A stretch of DNA of 64,000 bases from positions 1,922,001 to 1,986,000 of the forward strand of contig CBDBZO010000006.1 of the NCBI GenBank assembly GCA_965213595.1, written 5' to 3'. The notes below the pieces were generated by a model. The model saw only the letters and a program-made list of their open reading frames with translations. It did not search any database and was not told the DNA's origin. A program made the position numbers and the translations under genes. The number at the start of each line of letters is the position of its first letter. The stretch's first letter is position 1. Positions 8,578 through 17,216 of the stretch are shown here, in pieces. This DNA is from JBCCFC01 sp965213595 (lineage in GTDB: Bacteria > Chloroflexota > Anaerolineae > Caldilineales > Caldilineaceae).

Positions 8578-8637
8578 CAGCAAAGCAAAGTACGCTACTT
8601 GCCGATAAAGTACACTCCTAGCTGAAAGGAGCCTTTT

Positions 8638-8772
8638 GTGTATAGAATGCCACCGACCGTCCCCATCTCCAACTTCCACAACGAGCAGGACGGAATTCTA
8701 AAGCTGATGTCGGAACGGATACAAAACGCAATGGTGGAGGAAAAGTGGGTTAATGCCAATGACACCATCTAA
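8638..8772 (+). pseudogene. Truncated Phd/YefM-type antitoxin remnant
   Basis: A GTG at 8638 has AAAGGAG 6 nt upstream and opens a 44-codon frame; an ATG follows at 8647. The first half (PPTVPISNFHNEQDGILKLMSER) resembles the DNA-binding N-terminus of Phd/YefM antitoxins, which usually goes on with a segment of the type VVLTxRGKPVAVLV. That segment is missing, and the frame ends in ...NAMVEEKWVNANDTI. The stop overlaps the start of the isomerase gene by 20 nt in another frame. No toxin gene is adjacent. I read it as a deleted antitoxin whose promoter and RBS still drive the next gene. The family call rests on a short match and could be wrong. Confidence 0.42.
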
Positions 8773-9601
8773 AAATCAACCGCCGCCGCGACTTTCCGTC
8801 TCTAGCTGGAGCCTGCGCCGCGCGCTGGGCGATCCCGCCTTCTACGGCCCAGAGGCGGGCCACGCCATTCCTGCCGACACGTACAATCGCGGCGACCTAT
8901 CGCTGCTGGAGCTGCCGCAGGCTGTGGCCGACTTTGGCCTCCACACGCTGGAACTCTGCCACTTTCACCTGCCCACGCTCGATGCGGGCTATCTGCGCGA
9001 GCTGCGTGCATCGATTGAGGCGGCGGGTGTCGAATTGTTTTCGCTGCTGGTGGACGATGGCGACATCACCGATCCGCAGACGGGCGCGCGCGATGCGGCG
9101 TGGATCGAAAGCTGGGTGGAGGTGGCGGCGGCGCTGGGCGCGCAGCGAATGCGCGCGATTGCGGGCAAGCAGGAGCCAATGGCGGAAGCACTCGCGCTGA
9201 GCACGCAGCGATTGGGTCATCTGGCGGAGCGTGCTGCTGGAGAAGGCGTGCGGCTGATGACGGAGAACTGGTTTGCGCTCACCTCAACGCCGCAGGCGGT
9301 GTCGACGCTGCTGGAGGAGTTGGACGGTCGCGTGGGGCTTTGCCTAGACTTTGGCAACTGGCGCGGCGAGGAGAAGTACGCGGGCTTGGCGGCGATCGCG
9401 CGCTATGCCGAATCGTGTCACGCCAAGGCGCAGTTCACGGACGGCATCATCGATGGGGAGGACTATGCACGCTGCCTGGAAATCACAGCCGATGCTGGCT
9501 TTCGAGGGCCGTACACCCTTATCTTCGACAATAATGAGCCAAACGAATGGGCCGGTTTAGCCAAGGAGCGCGAGTATGTTTTGGCCTGCGGGGAAGACTG
9601 A
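8753..9601 (+). CDS. Sugar phosphate isomerase/epimerase-like TIM barrel protein
   Basis: Member of the xylose-isomerase-like AP endonuclease 2 barrel family, which includes sugar and inositol isomerases/epimerases; the substrate is not evident. The 282 residues show SVSSWSLRRALGD at the first strand, LHTLELCHFHLP (strand 2, with possible metal-site residues), GVRLMTENWFALTSTP with the conserved Glu in the barrel, VGLCLDFGNW with the Asp, and ESCHAKAQF with His, ending with GPYTLIFDN. The ATG at 8753 is preceded by GGAGG at 8736-8740; 8759 is an alternative. It may be translated by coupling to the small frame 8638-8772 that overlaps it. Confidence 0.85.
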   Translation: MPMTPSKNQPPPRLSVSSWSLRRALGDPAFYGPEAGHAIPADTYNRGDLSLLELPQAVADFGLHTLELCHFHLPTLDAGYLRELRASIEAAGVELFSLLVDDGDITDPQTGARDAAWIESWVEVAAALGAQRMRAIAGKQEPMAEALALSTQRLGHLAERAAGEGVRLMTENWFALTSTPQAVSTLLEELDGRVGLCLDFGNWRGEEKYAGLAAIARYAESCHAKAQFTDGIIDGEDYARCLEITADAGFRGPYTLIFDNNEPNEWAGLAKEREYVLACGED

Positions 9602-9761
9602 GCTCAGTGGTAAAAACATCTACAATGTGCCTTTAGACGTATCGTAAAGGTGTACTTACTCACAACTCTTTGTTCACATTGTTTGTTACGCTCGTGGACA
9701 AGGAGTTTCTGCGTCTGTGCTGAATAAGGTCATTCCAGAAAATTGAAGATACCAACAATCC

Positions 9762-9827
9762 GCGTCCCCGGCACGCGCCAGAAGCGATTGGCATGACGAG
9801 CCTACGTGTGGCGCGTGCCGGGGACGC
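9762..9827. repeat. Palindromic repeat B, copy 1 (19-bp stem)
   Basis: GCGTCCCCGGCACGCGCCA (9762-9780) pairs perfectly with its reverse complement at 9809-9827 across a 28-nt loop. A second copy with the same stem core and a loop sharing GGTTGGCAT/GATTGGCAT is at 15883-15948. It lies in the 369-nt gene-free stretch 9602-9970, which otherwise holds copy 1 of palindrome A and no gene I can support. Confidence 0.85.
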
Positions 9828-9902
9828 TATCCAGCGGCATACTTATTTTTTCTTGAATTGACCTAAAATACAATTCCGCTCTTCAGCCGTTCGCTGACAT
9901 TC

Positions 9903-9930
9903 GTATAGGCACGCCACGGCGTGCCCATAC
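9903..9930. repeat. Palindromic repeat A, copy 1 (diverged)
   Basis: GTATAGGCACGCCACGGCG and its mirrored half form a 28-nt near-perfect palindrome. It is a variant of the GTACGGGCACGCC element found at 22060, 29100 and 46492. It ends 40 nt before the start of the Crp/Fnr-type regulator gene. Confidence 0.7.
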
Positions 9931-9970
9931 AAATACTCATTAACCACGCGAAATCTGATCGAGCCATAAA

Positions 9971-10747
9971 ATGCAACCGCAGAGACCCCCGACCGTGCCC
10001 AAGCCCAGCGAAGCGGAGAGCTGTCTGCTCAAAATGGCGGGCCACTATTTCCCGCTCAACAGCGCAGACAAAGCGTTTCTAACGCAGCTCGAGCAGGATG
10101 TACATCACTTCGACGAGCGCCAAATCATCCGCCGAGAGGGCGACCCGCTGCGCCACCTCTACGTCGTGCAGGCGGGCTGGCTCTACTCCAGCCGCATTCT
10201 GCCCGGCGGCCAGCGGCAGGTGCTCCGCGTCTACTACCCCGGCGACATCGTCGGCATGACTGATGTGGCCTTCGCGCACGCCAGCTCCACGCTGGAAACG
10301 GCGACCCCCAGCGCGCTTTGCCCCTTCCCCAAAAACGCACTCGACCCCGTCTTCCAGGCCCTGCCGCGATTGACGGCCCTGATGTTTAGCCTCGGCATGG
10401 TGCAGCAGGTGGTGCTGCTGGATCGGCTGCGCGCCATGGGGCGGATGAGCGCCCGCGAGTGGCTCGTCCACTTCCTGCTGGAAATTGTGAGCCGTCTGCG
10501 CATCACCAACCCCGGCATGGACGCCGAATTTTCGCTGCTGCTCACCCAGGAGACCATTGGCGACGCGCTTGGCCTCACCAATGTCTACGTCAGCCGCACC
10601 CTCCAGGGGCTAGCGGACGATGGCCTCATCGAGCGCGACAACGGCCACGTGCGTCTGCTGCAGGAGGCAAAAATGCAGCAAATGGCCGACTTCATCGACC
10701 GCTACGGTCGCGTTGATATTTCGTGGTTTCCCAGCACGAACGAGTAG
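9971..10747 (+). CDS. Crp/Fnr family transcriptional regulator
   Basis: A DNA-binding regulator with an N-terminal cyclic-nucleotide-binding-type beta roll and a C-terminal winged helix. In the 258 residues the sensor part covers roughly 25-140 (YFPLNSADKAFLTQLEQDVHHF..GGQRQVLRVYYPGDIVGM) and the HTH about 165-235, with LTQETIGDALGLTNVYVSRTLQGLADDGLIERDNGHVRL, a clear Crp-type recognition helix. No cysteine cluster for an Fe-S centre is seen, so it is not a classical Fnr; the effector is unknown. It could act on the SDR gene downstream, but no operator can be proved. Two palindromic repeats lie just upstream. Confidence 0.93.
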   Translation: MQPQRPPTVPKPSEAESCLLKMAGHYFPLNSADKAFLTQLEQDVHHFDERQIIRREGDPLRHLYVVQAGWLYSSRILPGGQRQVLRVYYPGDIVGMTDVAFAHASSTLETATPSALCPFPKNALDPVFQALPRLTALMFSLGMVQQVVLLDRLRAMGRMSAREWLVHFLLEIVSRLRITNPGMDAEFSLLLTQETIGDALGLTNVYVSRTLQGLADDGLIERDNGHVRLLQEAKMQQMADFIDRYGRVDISWFPSTNE

Positions 10748-11079
10748 CGCTCAAAAATTTAGCGGCCCCTCCTGTATCACGGCACAAGTTTGCTGACATA
10801 TATCCTCACTTTAAACCAGTTTAAGGAGCAGCGCGCCCCCAGCGTGCTATCTTTTTTTTGCTGCACACGCCACTTAGTCGGTGCAATATAAACAAGCTGG
10901 TTGACATCCCCGTCTGACAACCATCCCCTGCTGCAAACAAAATTGTGGCCAGGCGCTGCCTGGTGATTTCTGGTGATTTCGTGGCGCCTGCCGCGCTGTA
11001 CATGCTCGCGCCCTGAAATTTAATCGGATGCGACACCAGAGGCATCGCGCCAAAGGTAAAGCGTCAACTGGAGGAAAAC
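10748..11079. other. Intergenic region with a small TTAAAC palindrome
   Basis: The 332 nt hold no gene. TTAAAC-CA-GTTTAA at 10811-10824 is a short dyad that could be an operator for a Crp-like protein, but the match is too short to be sure. GTGATTTC is directly repeated near 10965-10980. Confidence 0.3.
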
Positions 11080-12093
11080 ATGGCAGTAAACCTAAAACCG
11101 TTTGAACACCAAACCATTGTGATCACCGGCGCATCGTCCGGCATCGGCTTGACGACGGCGCGCATGGCGGCCGAGCGCGGGGCGCGCCTCGTTCTCGCCG
11201 CGCGCAGCGAAGAGGCGCTGCGCCAGCTTGTGGACGAAGTTACGGGGCGCGGCGGCCAGGCCGTCCACGTCGTCGCCGATGTGAGCAAGCGCGAAGACGT
11301 GCGCGCCATTGCCCGCCGTGCCGAGGAGGCCTTTGGCGGCTTCGACACGTGGGTCAACAATGCCGGCGTCTCAATTTATGGTCGGCTCGAAGAAGTTCCT
11401 GTGGAGGAGATGCGTCAGCTCTTTGAGACCAATTTCTGGGGGCTGGTCTACGGCTCGCTGGAGGCGGCGGCGCATCTCAAGCAGCGCGGCGGCGCACTCA
11501 TCAATATCGGCAGCGTGCTCTCCGACCGCGCGATTCCTTTGCAGGGCATCTACTCAGCCAGCAAGCACGCCGTCAAGGGCTTCACCGACGCCCTGCGCAC
11601 GGAGCTGGAGGAGGAGGGCGCGCCCATCTCGGTGACGCTGGTCAAGCCCAACGCCATCGACACGCCCTACGTGGAGCACGCCAAAAACTACATGGACGAG
11701 CGCACCGACGTTCCGCCGCCCGTCTACGCGCCGGAAACGGTGGCGCGCACAATTTTGCACTGCGCCGAACACCCGCAGCGCGATGCGATTGTCGGCGGGG
11801 GCGGCAAGTTCGTCTCCGTGCTGGGGCAAGTCGCGCCGCGGCTGATGGATGCGCTGATGGAGAACGTCTTTGTCGAGCAGCAGAAGCAGGATGCGCCGCC
11901 GCGTCCGCGCTCGCAAAACGGGCTGGACGGCCCGTCCGGCAACCTGTCGCAGCGGGGCGACTACGACGGCTACGTCTTCGAGCACAGCCGCTACACGCGC
12001 GCCGCCCGCCATCCGGTAGCGACGGGCGCGGCGATTGTCGGCGTGGCGCTGGCCGCTGCCGCCCTACAAAGTGCCCTGCGCGATGGCGCATAG
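11080..12093 (+). CDS. SDR family NAD(P)-dependent oxidoreductase with C-terminal membrane segment
   Basis: Classical short-chain dehydrogenase: cofactor motif TGASSGIG near residue 15, NNAG near 90, and the catalytic Ser ... YSASK (YxxxK) near 155. At 337 residues it is longer than the ~250 of single-domain SDRs. The extra C-terminal part includes a Gly/Arg-rich linker and a hydrophobic stretch, PVATGAAIVGVALAAAALQ, close to the end, which could be a membrane anchor. The start has a GGAGG site. Substrate unknown; the SDR subgroup with this tail is often annotated only as a general oxidoreductase. A lipoprotein gene follows 79 nt downstream on the same strand. Confidence 0.9.
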   Translation: MAVNLKPFEHQTIVITGASSGIGLTTARMAAERGARLVLAARSEEALRQLVDEVTGRGGQAVHVVADVSKREDVRAIARRAEEAFGGFDTWVNNAGVSIYGRLEEVPVEEMRQLFETNFWGLVYGSLEAAAHLKQRGGALINIGSVLSDRAIPLQGIYSASKHAVKGFTDALRTELEEEGAPISVTLVKPNAIDTPYVEHAKNYMDERTDVPPPVYAPETVARTILHCAEHPQRDAIVGGGGKFVSVLGQVAPRLMDALMENVFVEQQKQDAPPRPRSQNGLDGPSGNLSQRGDYDGYVFEHSRYTRAARHPVATGAAIVGVALAAAALQSALRDGA

Positions 12094-12171
12094 CCCAGCG
12101 TGAGCGCCGCAACGATTAACCAATTTCAATCCGCCACCCAACCGGTGGCAGAACAAGGAGAATTTCCAACT

Positions 12172-14226
12172 ATGAAAACAATCAACCCCATTTACCGGCT
12201 TCCCCTGCTGGCCGTTGCGCTCGTCGCGCTGCTGGCGTCGGGCTGCGTCGCCGTCTCTTCGAGCGAGATGCAATCCAGCCAGATGCAACAGAGCGGGCAG
12301 ACGATTCCGCAAATTCCGGACCCGATGAACATCCAGCCCGAAGGCCCCGCGCCAGACTTTGCGCCCGACATGGACCCGCAGATGCTGGCCGTGATCGAGC
12401 AGTTGATGTCCTACGAAGCGCCGCCCTTTCCTGAATTGACGGCCTTCCAGGTGCGCAACGCCAAGCTGCCCGCCGAAGCCGTGGCGGACCTGCTGACGCA
12501 GAACGGCCTGCCGCCGCAGGAGCCCATGGTCGACATCGCCCACCGCGTGCTGCCCGTTGGCCCGGAGGAGGGCGTGCTGGTGCGCACCTACACGCCGCTG
12601 GAGGGCGAAGGCCCCTTCCCCGTGATCGTCTACTTCCACGGCGGCGGCTGGGTCATCGCTGACCTCGACACCTACGAAGCGGGCGCGGCGGCGCTGGCGG
12701 CCAAGACCGGCGCGGTGGTCGTGTCGGTCGCCTATCGGCAGGCCCCCGAGCACGTCTTTCCCACGGCGCACGAAGATTCGTTTGCCGCCTATCAGTGGGT
12801 CGTGGAAAACACCGCTGAGCTGAACGGCGATCCCAGCCGCATCGCCACCGCTGGCGAGAGCGCTGGCGGCAACCTGGCCGTGGCCGTGGCGCTGATGGCG
12901 CGCGACCGCGGCGTGTCGCTGCCGGTGCATATCGTCTCCGTCTATCCCATCGCCGATGGCGACGTGCAGTCCCCCAGCTACGACGAATTTGCCATGGCCC
13001 TGCCGTTGAGCCGCGGCTTCATGGAGTGGTTCTTCGACCGCTACAATGCGGACTGGCGCGAGACGGAAGAGCCGCTGATCGGGCTGATCGACGCCGACCT
13101 GAGCGGCCTGCCGCCCGTCACGATTATCAACGCCGAAATCGATCCGCTGGCTTCGGACGGTGAGGAGTTGGCGGCGGCGCTCGAAGCCGCTGGCATCGAG
13201 GACGTGGTGCGCGAATTCTATCCCGGCGTCACCCACGAATTCTTCGGCATGTCCGCCGTGCTGGAGCAGGCCGTCAACGCACAGGATTTTGCCGCCTCGC
13301 GTCTGACCGAAGCCTTTGAGATGGCGGGCGAGATGGGCGCGGACATGGAAAGCGATATGACCAGCGACGCCGGCACGATGATGGCGGGCGAAGCCATCAT
13401 CGTCGAGGAGGGGCTGATGGGTCCTGAGTCCGCGCTGCACGATGTCGAGGCCGATCTCTACGTTGTCTCCAACGTCAACGGGCAGCCGGGTGCGATGGAC
13501 GGCAACGGCTTTATCTCACACATTCAGCCGGACGGCACGATTGCCGCGCTGCGCTGGATCGACGGCGAGGCCGAGGGCGTCACGCTCAACGCACCCAAGG
13601 GCATGGCTATCGACGGCGATACGCTCTACGTGGCCGACATCGACGCCGTGCGCCTCTTCGACCGCGTGACCGGCGAGCCGATTGACTCGTGGACAGTCGA
13701 CGGCGCGACCTTTCTCAACGACGTCGCGCTGGGGGCGGACGGCACGGTCTACGTGACCGACACGGCCATCGAGTTTACCGAGAGCGGCGCGCAGCCTTCC
13801 GGCACGGCCACCATCTACCGCTTCGACGCGGAGGGCACGCCGGAAGTCGTCATCGAGGGCGATGAACTGAACGGACCCAACGGCATTGCGATGGTGGCCG
13901 ACGGTCAGTTTGTCACGGTCACCTTTAGCACCAACGAGGTTTATCAGGTGAGTGCCGACGGCATGCTTGCATCGGCCATTACGCTGCCCCAGGGCCAGCT
14001 CGACGGCGTGGTCGCGCTGGACGACGGCTCGCTCCTCGTCACCAGCTGGGAAGCCATGGGTGTCTACCGCACCGAGGGCGCGGAGGACCTGGAGCCGACG
14101 CTGGTGGTCGAAAACGTCAACTCGCCCGCCGACATCGGCTACGATGCGGGGCGCGATCACCTGCTGCTGCCGCTGCTGCAGGAGAATCAGTTCCAAATCG
14201 TGCCGCTCTCTTCGAACGGGGGTTAA
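12172..14226 (+). CDS. Lipoprotein with alpha/beta-hydrolase and SMP-30-like beta-propeller domains
   Basis: Start at 12172 follows AAGGAG and gives 684 residues with a lipoprotein signal (LASGC, Cys25). Residues about 100-385 are an HSL-type esterase: oxyanion motif HGGGWV near 156, nucleophile GESAGG near 230, Asp in EIDPLASDG near 324 and His in GVTHEFFGM near 354, so the triad looks complete. From about 405 to the end there are repeats such as NAPKGMAIDGDTLYVAD, LNDVALGADGTVYVTD and PNGIAMVADGQFVTV, the NHL/SMP-30-like propeller pattern of gluconolactonase relatives. The two halves are in one unbroken frame. It is probably an outer-surface enzyme; an ester or lactone substrate is likely but not proven. 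Confidence 0.88.
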   Translation: MKTINPIYRLPLLAVALVALLASGCVAVSSSEMQSSQMQQSGQTIPQIPDPMNIQPEGPAPDFAPDMDPQMLAVIEQLMSYEAPPFPELTAFQVRNAKLPAEAVADLLTQNGLPPQEPMVDIAHRVLPVGPEEGVLVRTYTPLEGEGPFPVIVYFHGGGWVIADLDTYEAGAAALAAKTGAVVVSVAYRQAPEHVFPTAHEDSFAAYQWVVENTAELNGDPSRIATAGESAGGNLAVAVALMARDRGVSLPVHIVSVYPIADGDVQSPSYDEFAMALPLSRGFMEWFFDRYNADWRETEEPLIGLIDADLSGLPPVTIINAEIDPLASDGEELAAALEAAGIEDVVREFYPGVTHEFFGMSAVLEQAVNAQDFAASRLTEAFEMAGEMGADMESDMTSDAGTMMAGEAIIVEEGLMGPESALHDVEADLYVVSNVNGQPGAMDGNGFISHIQPDGTIAALRWIDGEAEGVTLNAPKGMAIDGDTLYVADIDAVRLFDRVTGEPIDSWTVDGATFLNDVALGADGTVYVTDTAIEFTESGAQPSGTATIYRFDAEGTPEVVIEGDELNGPNGIAMVADGQFVTVTFSTNEVYQVSADGMLASAITLPQGQLDGVVALDDGSLLVTSWEAMGVYRTEGAEDLEPTLVVENVNSPADIGYDAGRDHLLLPLLQENQFQIVPLSSNGG

Positions 14227-14289
14227 TACAGCGTCAGGCAAAGCTGTGAGCAGTTAGACGTAGGTGCGGCTTGTAGCCGCACGATTATG

Positions 14290-14328
14290 ACATACCCCTT
14301 CGCTACTCTTGAAACTGAAGGGGTATGT
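14290..14328. terminator. Inverted repeat between convergent genes
   Basis: ACATACCCCTTC (14290-14301) pairs perfectly with GAAGGGGTATGT (14317-14328). It lies between the convergent lipoprotein and MFS genes, where a bidirectional terminator is expected; the T-run is weak. Confidence 0.5.
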
Positions 14329-14387
14329 TACATTTGCGCTGCTGCTAAAAAACGCTCCGTGGTCGCACAGGTCAGCGGAGCCGTCAA

Positions 14388-14423
14388 GTTTTGTCATTTC
14401 CGTTTCCATGGGCATGACAAAAC
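14388..14423. terminator. Second inverted repeat between convergent genes
   Basis: GTTTTGTCAT (14388-14397) pairs with ATGACAAAAC (14414-14423). The stem itself carries the T-run on both strands, so it could terminate transcription in both directions, notably of the MFS gene that ends at 14461. Confidence 0.5.
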
Positions 14424-14460
14424 GAATCAAAGCGTCAAATCACTCGGTCGAGTAAACCCC

Positions 14461-15816
14461 TCACTCCCGCCGCGGCTCCTTGACAAACAACGCCGCCACC
14501 GCCAGCCCAAAGGGCAGCAGCGCCGACAGCGTCAGCACCAGGCCGTAGCTGCCAAAGGCATCGCGGGCGAGGCCAAAGGGCATGGGGCCCAGCGCAGAGG
14601 CGGCCACGCCAATCGTGGTGGCAACGCCCGTGATCGCGCCCAGATGCAGCCGACCAAAGTATTTGGCCCAGGCCACGCTGCTCACGGCCCGCTGCAAACC
14701 CATCATCACCCCCAGCAGCGCGCCGTAGGCCAGCGCCAGCGCCACGCTGCTGAGCACCTGCGCCAGCAGCAGTGCCGCCCCCTGCAACACAAGCGCCACG
14801 GCCAGCAGCCCGCGCGCGGGGAAGCGGTCGATCAGCCAGCCGCCCAGCAGCGCGGAGAGCGCCACGGCCACGCTCAACGGCGCAAAAACGGCAATCGCAA
14901 TCTGCTCGTCCAGCCCGCTGTCCGTCACGATGCTGACCATGTGAAAGGTTAGCCCCGTGCCCATCATGCTGATGGTGGCAATGCTGGCGGCGAGAATCCA
15001 GAAGATGCCCGTGTTGCGCGCCTCGGCCAGCGTCCAGTTGTCCTCGGTAATCTCATTCTCCGAATCCTCATCCAGCTCCGCCACCATCTCGCTTTCCAGC
15101 GCCTGTTCCAGCGACGATTCCAGCGAATCCGCACGCGCCTTGCGCTTGGGCCGTCGACCGTCCGGCAGCAGGCCAAACATCTCCGGCTGCTCGCGAAAGA
15201 AGAAGACGATCACCGGAACCATAATTGTCCACAGCGCAAAGCCAAGCATCACGTAGGTCCAGCGCCAGCCGACCAGCGGAATCAGCCAGCCCAGCAGCAG
15301 CGGAAAGCTGCCCGTGCCCAAGAGCGCGCCGATCACCCCGGAGAGGCCCAGCACCACGCCGCGTCGCCGAATCCACCAGTTGTTGATCAGGTTGGTGCTC
15401 ACCAGGCTGAGGCTGCCCTGCCCCAACATCCGAATCAGCACAAAGCCGATGCCGAGCATCAGCGCGTTGCGCACCTGGCCCATGTAGAGGCAGGCCCCAC
15501 CAAAGAGCACGGCCACCACCACGGCCACCGCCCGCGCGCCGCGCCTGTCGATCTGCCGCCCCACAAAGGGCAGCGCAAAGCTCCCCGTCATCGTGCCGAT
15601 GGCGTAGAGCGTGCTCACCAGGCCGCGCGAAATGCCCAGCTCGGCAATAAAGTGCTCGATGAAGACCGAAACTGCATAGGTCTGGCCGGGGCTCGTCATC
15701 ACCATGCCCAGCGTCCCCGCCAGCATGATGATCCAGCCGTAGTAAAAGGGCGTGGCGTGGACGATGGTAGAGGCGCTGCGGACGGTGGGGCGGTGGACGG
15801 TGAGAGATTTGAACAT
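14461..15816 (-). CDS. MFS transporter, monocarboxylate/oxalate-formate type
   Basis: A 451-residue membrane protein with about twelve hydrophobic segments in two groups of six, split by a charged loop (residues about 210-260, KRKARADSLESSLEQ...). The loop between segments 2 and 3 has GRQIDRRGARAV, the MFS signature G-x-x-x-D-R-x-G. The start HATPFYYGWIIMLAGTLGMVMTSPGQTYAVSVF resembles the MCT/oxalate:formate antiporter group. A small organic acid is the likely substrate; the exact one cannot be told. It is convergent with the lipoprotein gene and has no partner gene. Confidence 0.88.
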   Translation of the reverse strand: MFKSLTVHRPTVRSASTIVHATPFYYGWIIMLAGTLGMVMTSPGQTYAVSVFIEHFIAELGISRGLVSTLYAIGTMTGSFALPFVGRQIDRRGARAVAVVVAVLFGGACLYMGQVRNALMLGIGFVLIRMLGQGSLSLVSTNLINNWWIRRRGVVLGLSGVIGALLGTGSFPLLLGWLIPLVGWRWTYVMLGFALWTIMVPVIVFFFREQPEMFGLLPDGRRPKRKARADSLESSLEQALESEMVAELDEDSENEITEDNWTLAEARNTGIFWILAASIATISMMGTGLTFHMVSIVTDSGLDEQIAIAVFAPLSVAVALSALLGGWLIDRFPARGLLAVALVLQGAALLLAQVLSSVALALAYGALLGVMMGLQRAVSSVAWAKYFGRLHLGAITGVATTIGVAASALGPMPFGLARDAFGSYGLVLTLSALLPFGLAVAALFVKEPRRE

Positions 15817-15882
15817 GGGAGATTGGAGATTGGTAATTGGTAATTGGTAATTTCGTCGACTTCGTGTATGGTGAGTATGGTC

Positions 15883-15948
15883 GCGTCCCCGGCACGCGCT
15901 ACATAACGGTTGGCATCACCACCATCGTTCAGCGCGTGCCGGGGACGC
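15883..15948. repeat. Palindromic repeat B, copy 2 (18-bp stem)
   Basis: GCGTCCCCGGCACGCGCT (15883-15900) pairs with its reverse complement at 15931-15948. It lies between the divergent MFS and YceI genes; just upstream TTGGTAA is tandemly repeated (15831-15852). Confidence 0.85.
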
Positions 15949-16016
15949 TTTGACCCGTTTCAAAGTTTACCAGCTTACCCCATCCACCCCGTAATAGATG
16001 GAGGCTCGCTCGCCAA

Positions 16017-16769
16017 ATGCAAAAAATTCTTTTGTTAATTCTGCTCCTGGCCCTGCCCATCGGCTGCAGCGTGCCCGCGCCCACCGTCACCTCGCCCAGC
16101 CCTACGGTCGACGCCGCCGCCGCGGCCCCTGCGCCGCCGTCCGCCAATCCGGCGTCGGCGACAATTCCAGACGCGCCGTCCGCTGCCGCCCTCGATTTCC
16201 CACGCACCTTTACCATCGATCCCGCCGCCTCCGAAGCGCGCTACAAGGCACAGGAGGAATTCTTTGGCCGCGCCGTCCAGGTGTGGGCACCCATCACCGT
16301 GCCGCTTGCCCGCACGAGCGAGATCCGCGGCGAATTCGTGATCGACGTGGTCGACGTAAATGGGGCAGCGCAGCCGCACATCGTCCAAGGCGCCATCGAA
16401 GTCGATCTGCGCACGCTCGCCAGCGACAGCGACGAGCGCGACGAGCGCGTCCGTGACTTTTACCTGGAGACGGCGGACTTTCCCCTTGCGCTCTTTGTGC
16501 CCACCGAAGTCGCCGCCTTTGCAGCGGGCTACACGCCGGGCAGCCCCACGGAATTTCAACTGAGCGGCGACATGACGATCCGCGAGGTCACGGCCCCCGT
16601 CACCTTCAACATCAACGCCACGCTCGATGGCCCCACCCTCAGCGGCGTCGCCACCAGCACCCTGCTGTTGAGCGACTACAACATCGCGCCCCCCAACATG
16701 GCGGGCTTTGTCAAGGTGGAGGACGAGCTGCTGGTGACGGTCGAGTTTACGGCGCGGGCGCAAGAATAG
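16017..16769 (+). CDS. YceI family lipoprotein
   Basis: YceI-like proteins are lipocalin-type beta barrels that bind isoprenoid or other lipophilic ligands in the envelope. The 250 residues begin with a short lipoprotein signal (ALPIGC, Cys17) followed by a Pro/Ala/Thr-rich linker to about residue 60. The barrel covers about 62-248: FTIDPAASEARYKAQEEFFG at the first strand, VDLRTLASDSDERDERVRDFYLETADFPLALFVPTEV, the family's central motif, then LSGDMTIREVTAPVTFNINATLDG. Stand-alone gene; an intrinsic terminator follows. Confidence 0.92.
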   Translation: MQKILLLILLLALPIGCSVPAPTVTSPSPTVDAAAAAPAPPSANPASATIPDAPSAAALDFPRTFTIDPAASEARYKAQEEFFGRAVQVWAPITVPLARTSEIRGEFVIDVVDVNGAAQPHIVQGAIEVDLRTLASDSDERDERVRDFYLETADFPLALFVPTEVAAFAAGYTPGSPTEFQLSGDMTIREVTAPVTFNINATLDGPTLSGVATSTLLLSDYNIAPPNMAGFVKVEDELLVTVEFTARAQE

Positions 16770-16816
16770 AAGGTGAATTGGGCGGACTAGGCAGATTAAA
16801 TATAGCCTCAAATAAC

Positions 16817-16848
16817 TTTCTGAGGGCGCTTTCCTCAGAAACTTTTTT
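16817..16848 (+). terminator. Intrinsic terminator after the YceI gene
   Basis: TTTCTGAGG (16817-16825) pairs with CCTCAGAAA (16833-16841), followed by a run of six T. The rest of the gap 16849-17216 holds no gene and no structure I can support. Confidence 0.85.
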
Positions 16849-17216
16849 GACGCTGTATTAAAGCGGATATCTCTTGAATCCATCTTTATCCAACCAATCC
16901 GCATTTCATTTTCCCCGTTTGACAACTTGCCCCAACTGCGCTATAAATTGCGTAGTTTCATTTCGCCACGCGGGGCAGCGCTGCCCCCACCCGTCGCTTC
17001 GACCGGTTACTTCGACAGCTTTCTTCGACAGACGACCCAGCCACCGACGGCCCCAAGTATCGACTCATGTCGATTGAACGCTACCATTACCTGTAAATTT
17101 AGCGCCAACGCCACTGTTTTACCCAGCGCTGCGTGCTTTTCTACCCACCTTGTATCCAACCGACCGGCGCAACGGCGCGCTGCGTTTCCCATTCCCCTTG
17201 TGATTAGGAGATTTTT

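Noticed and set aside
12064..13440. 458-codon minus-strand frame under the esterase-propeller gene
   Set aside because: Antisense shadow caused by codon bias; no RBS and no recognisable family.
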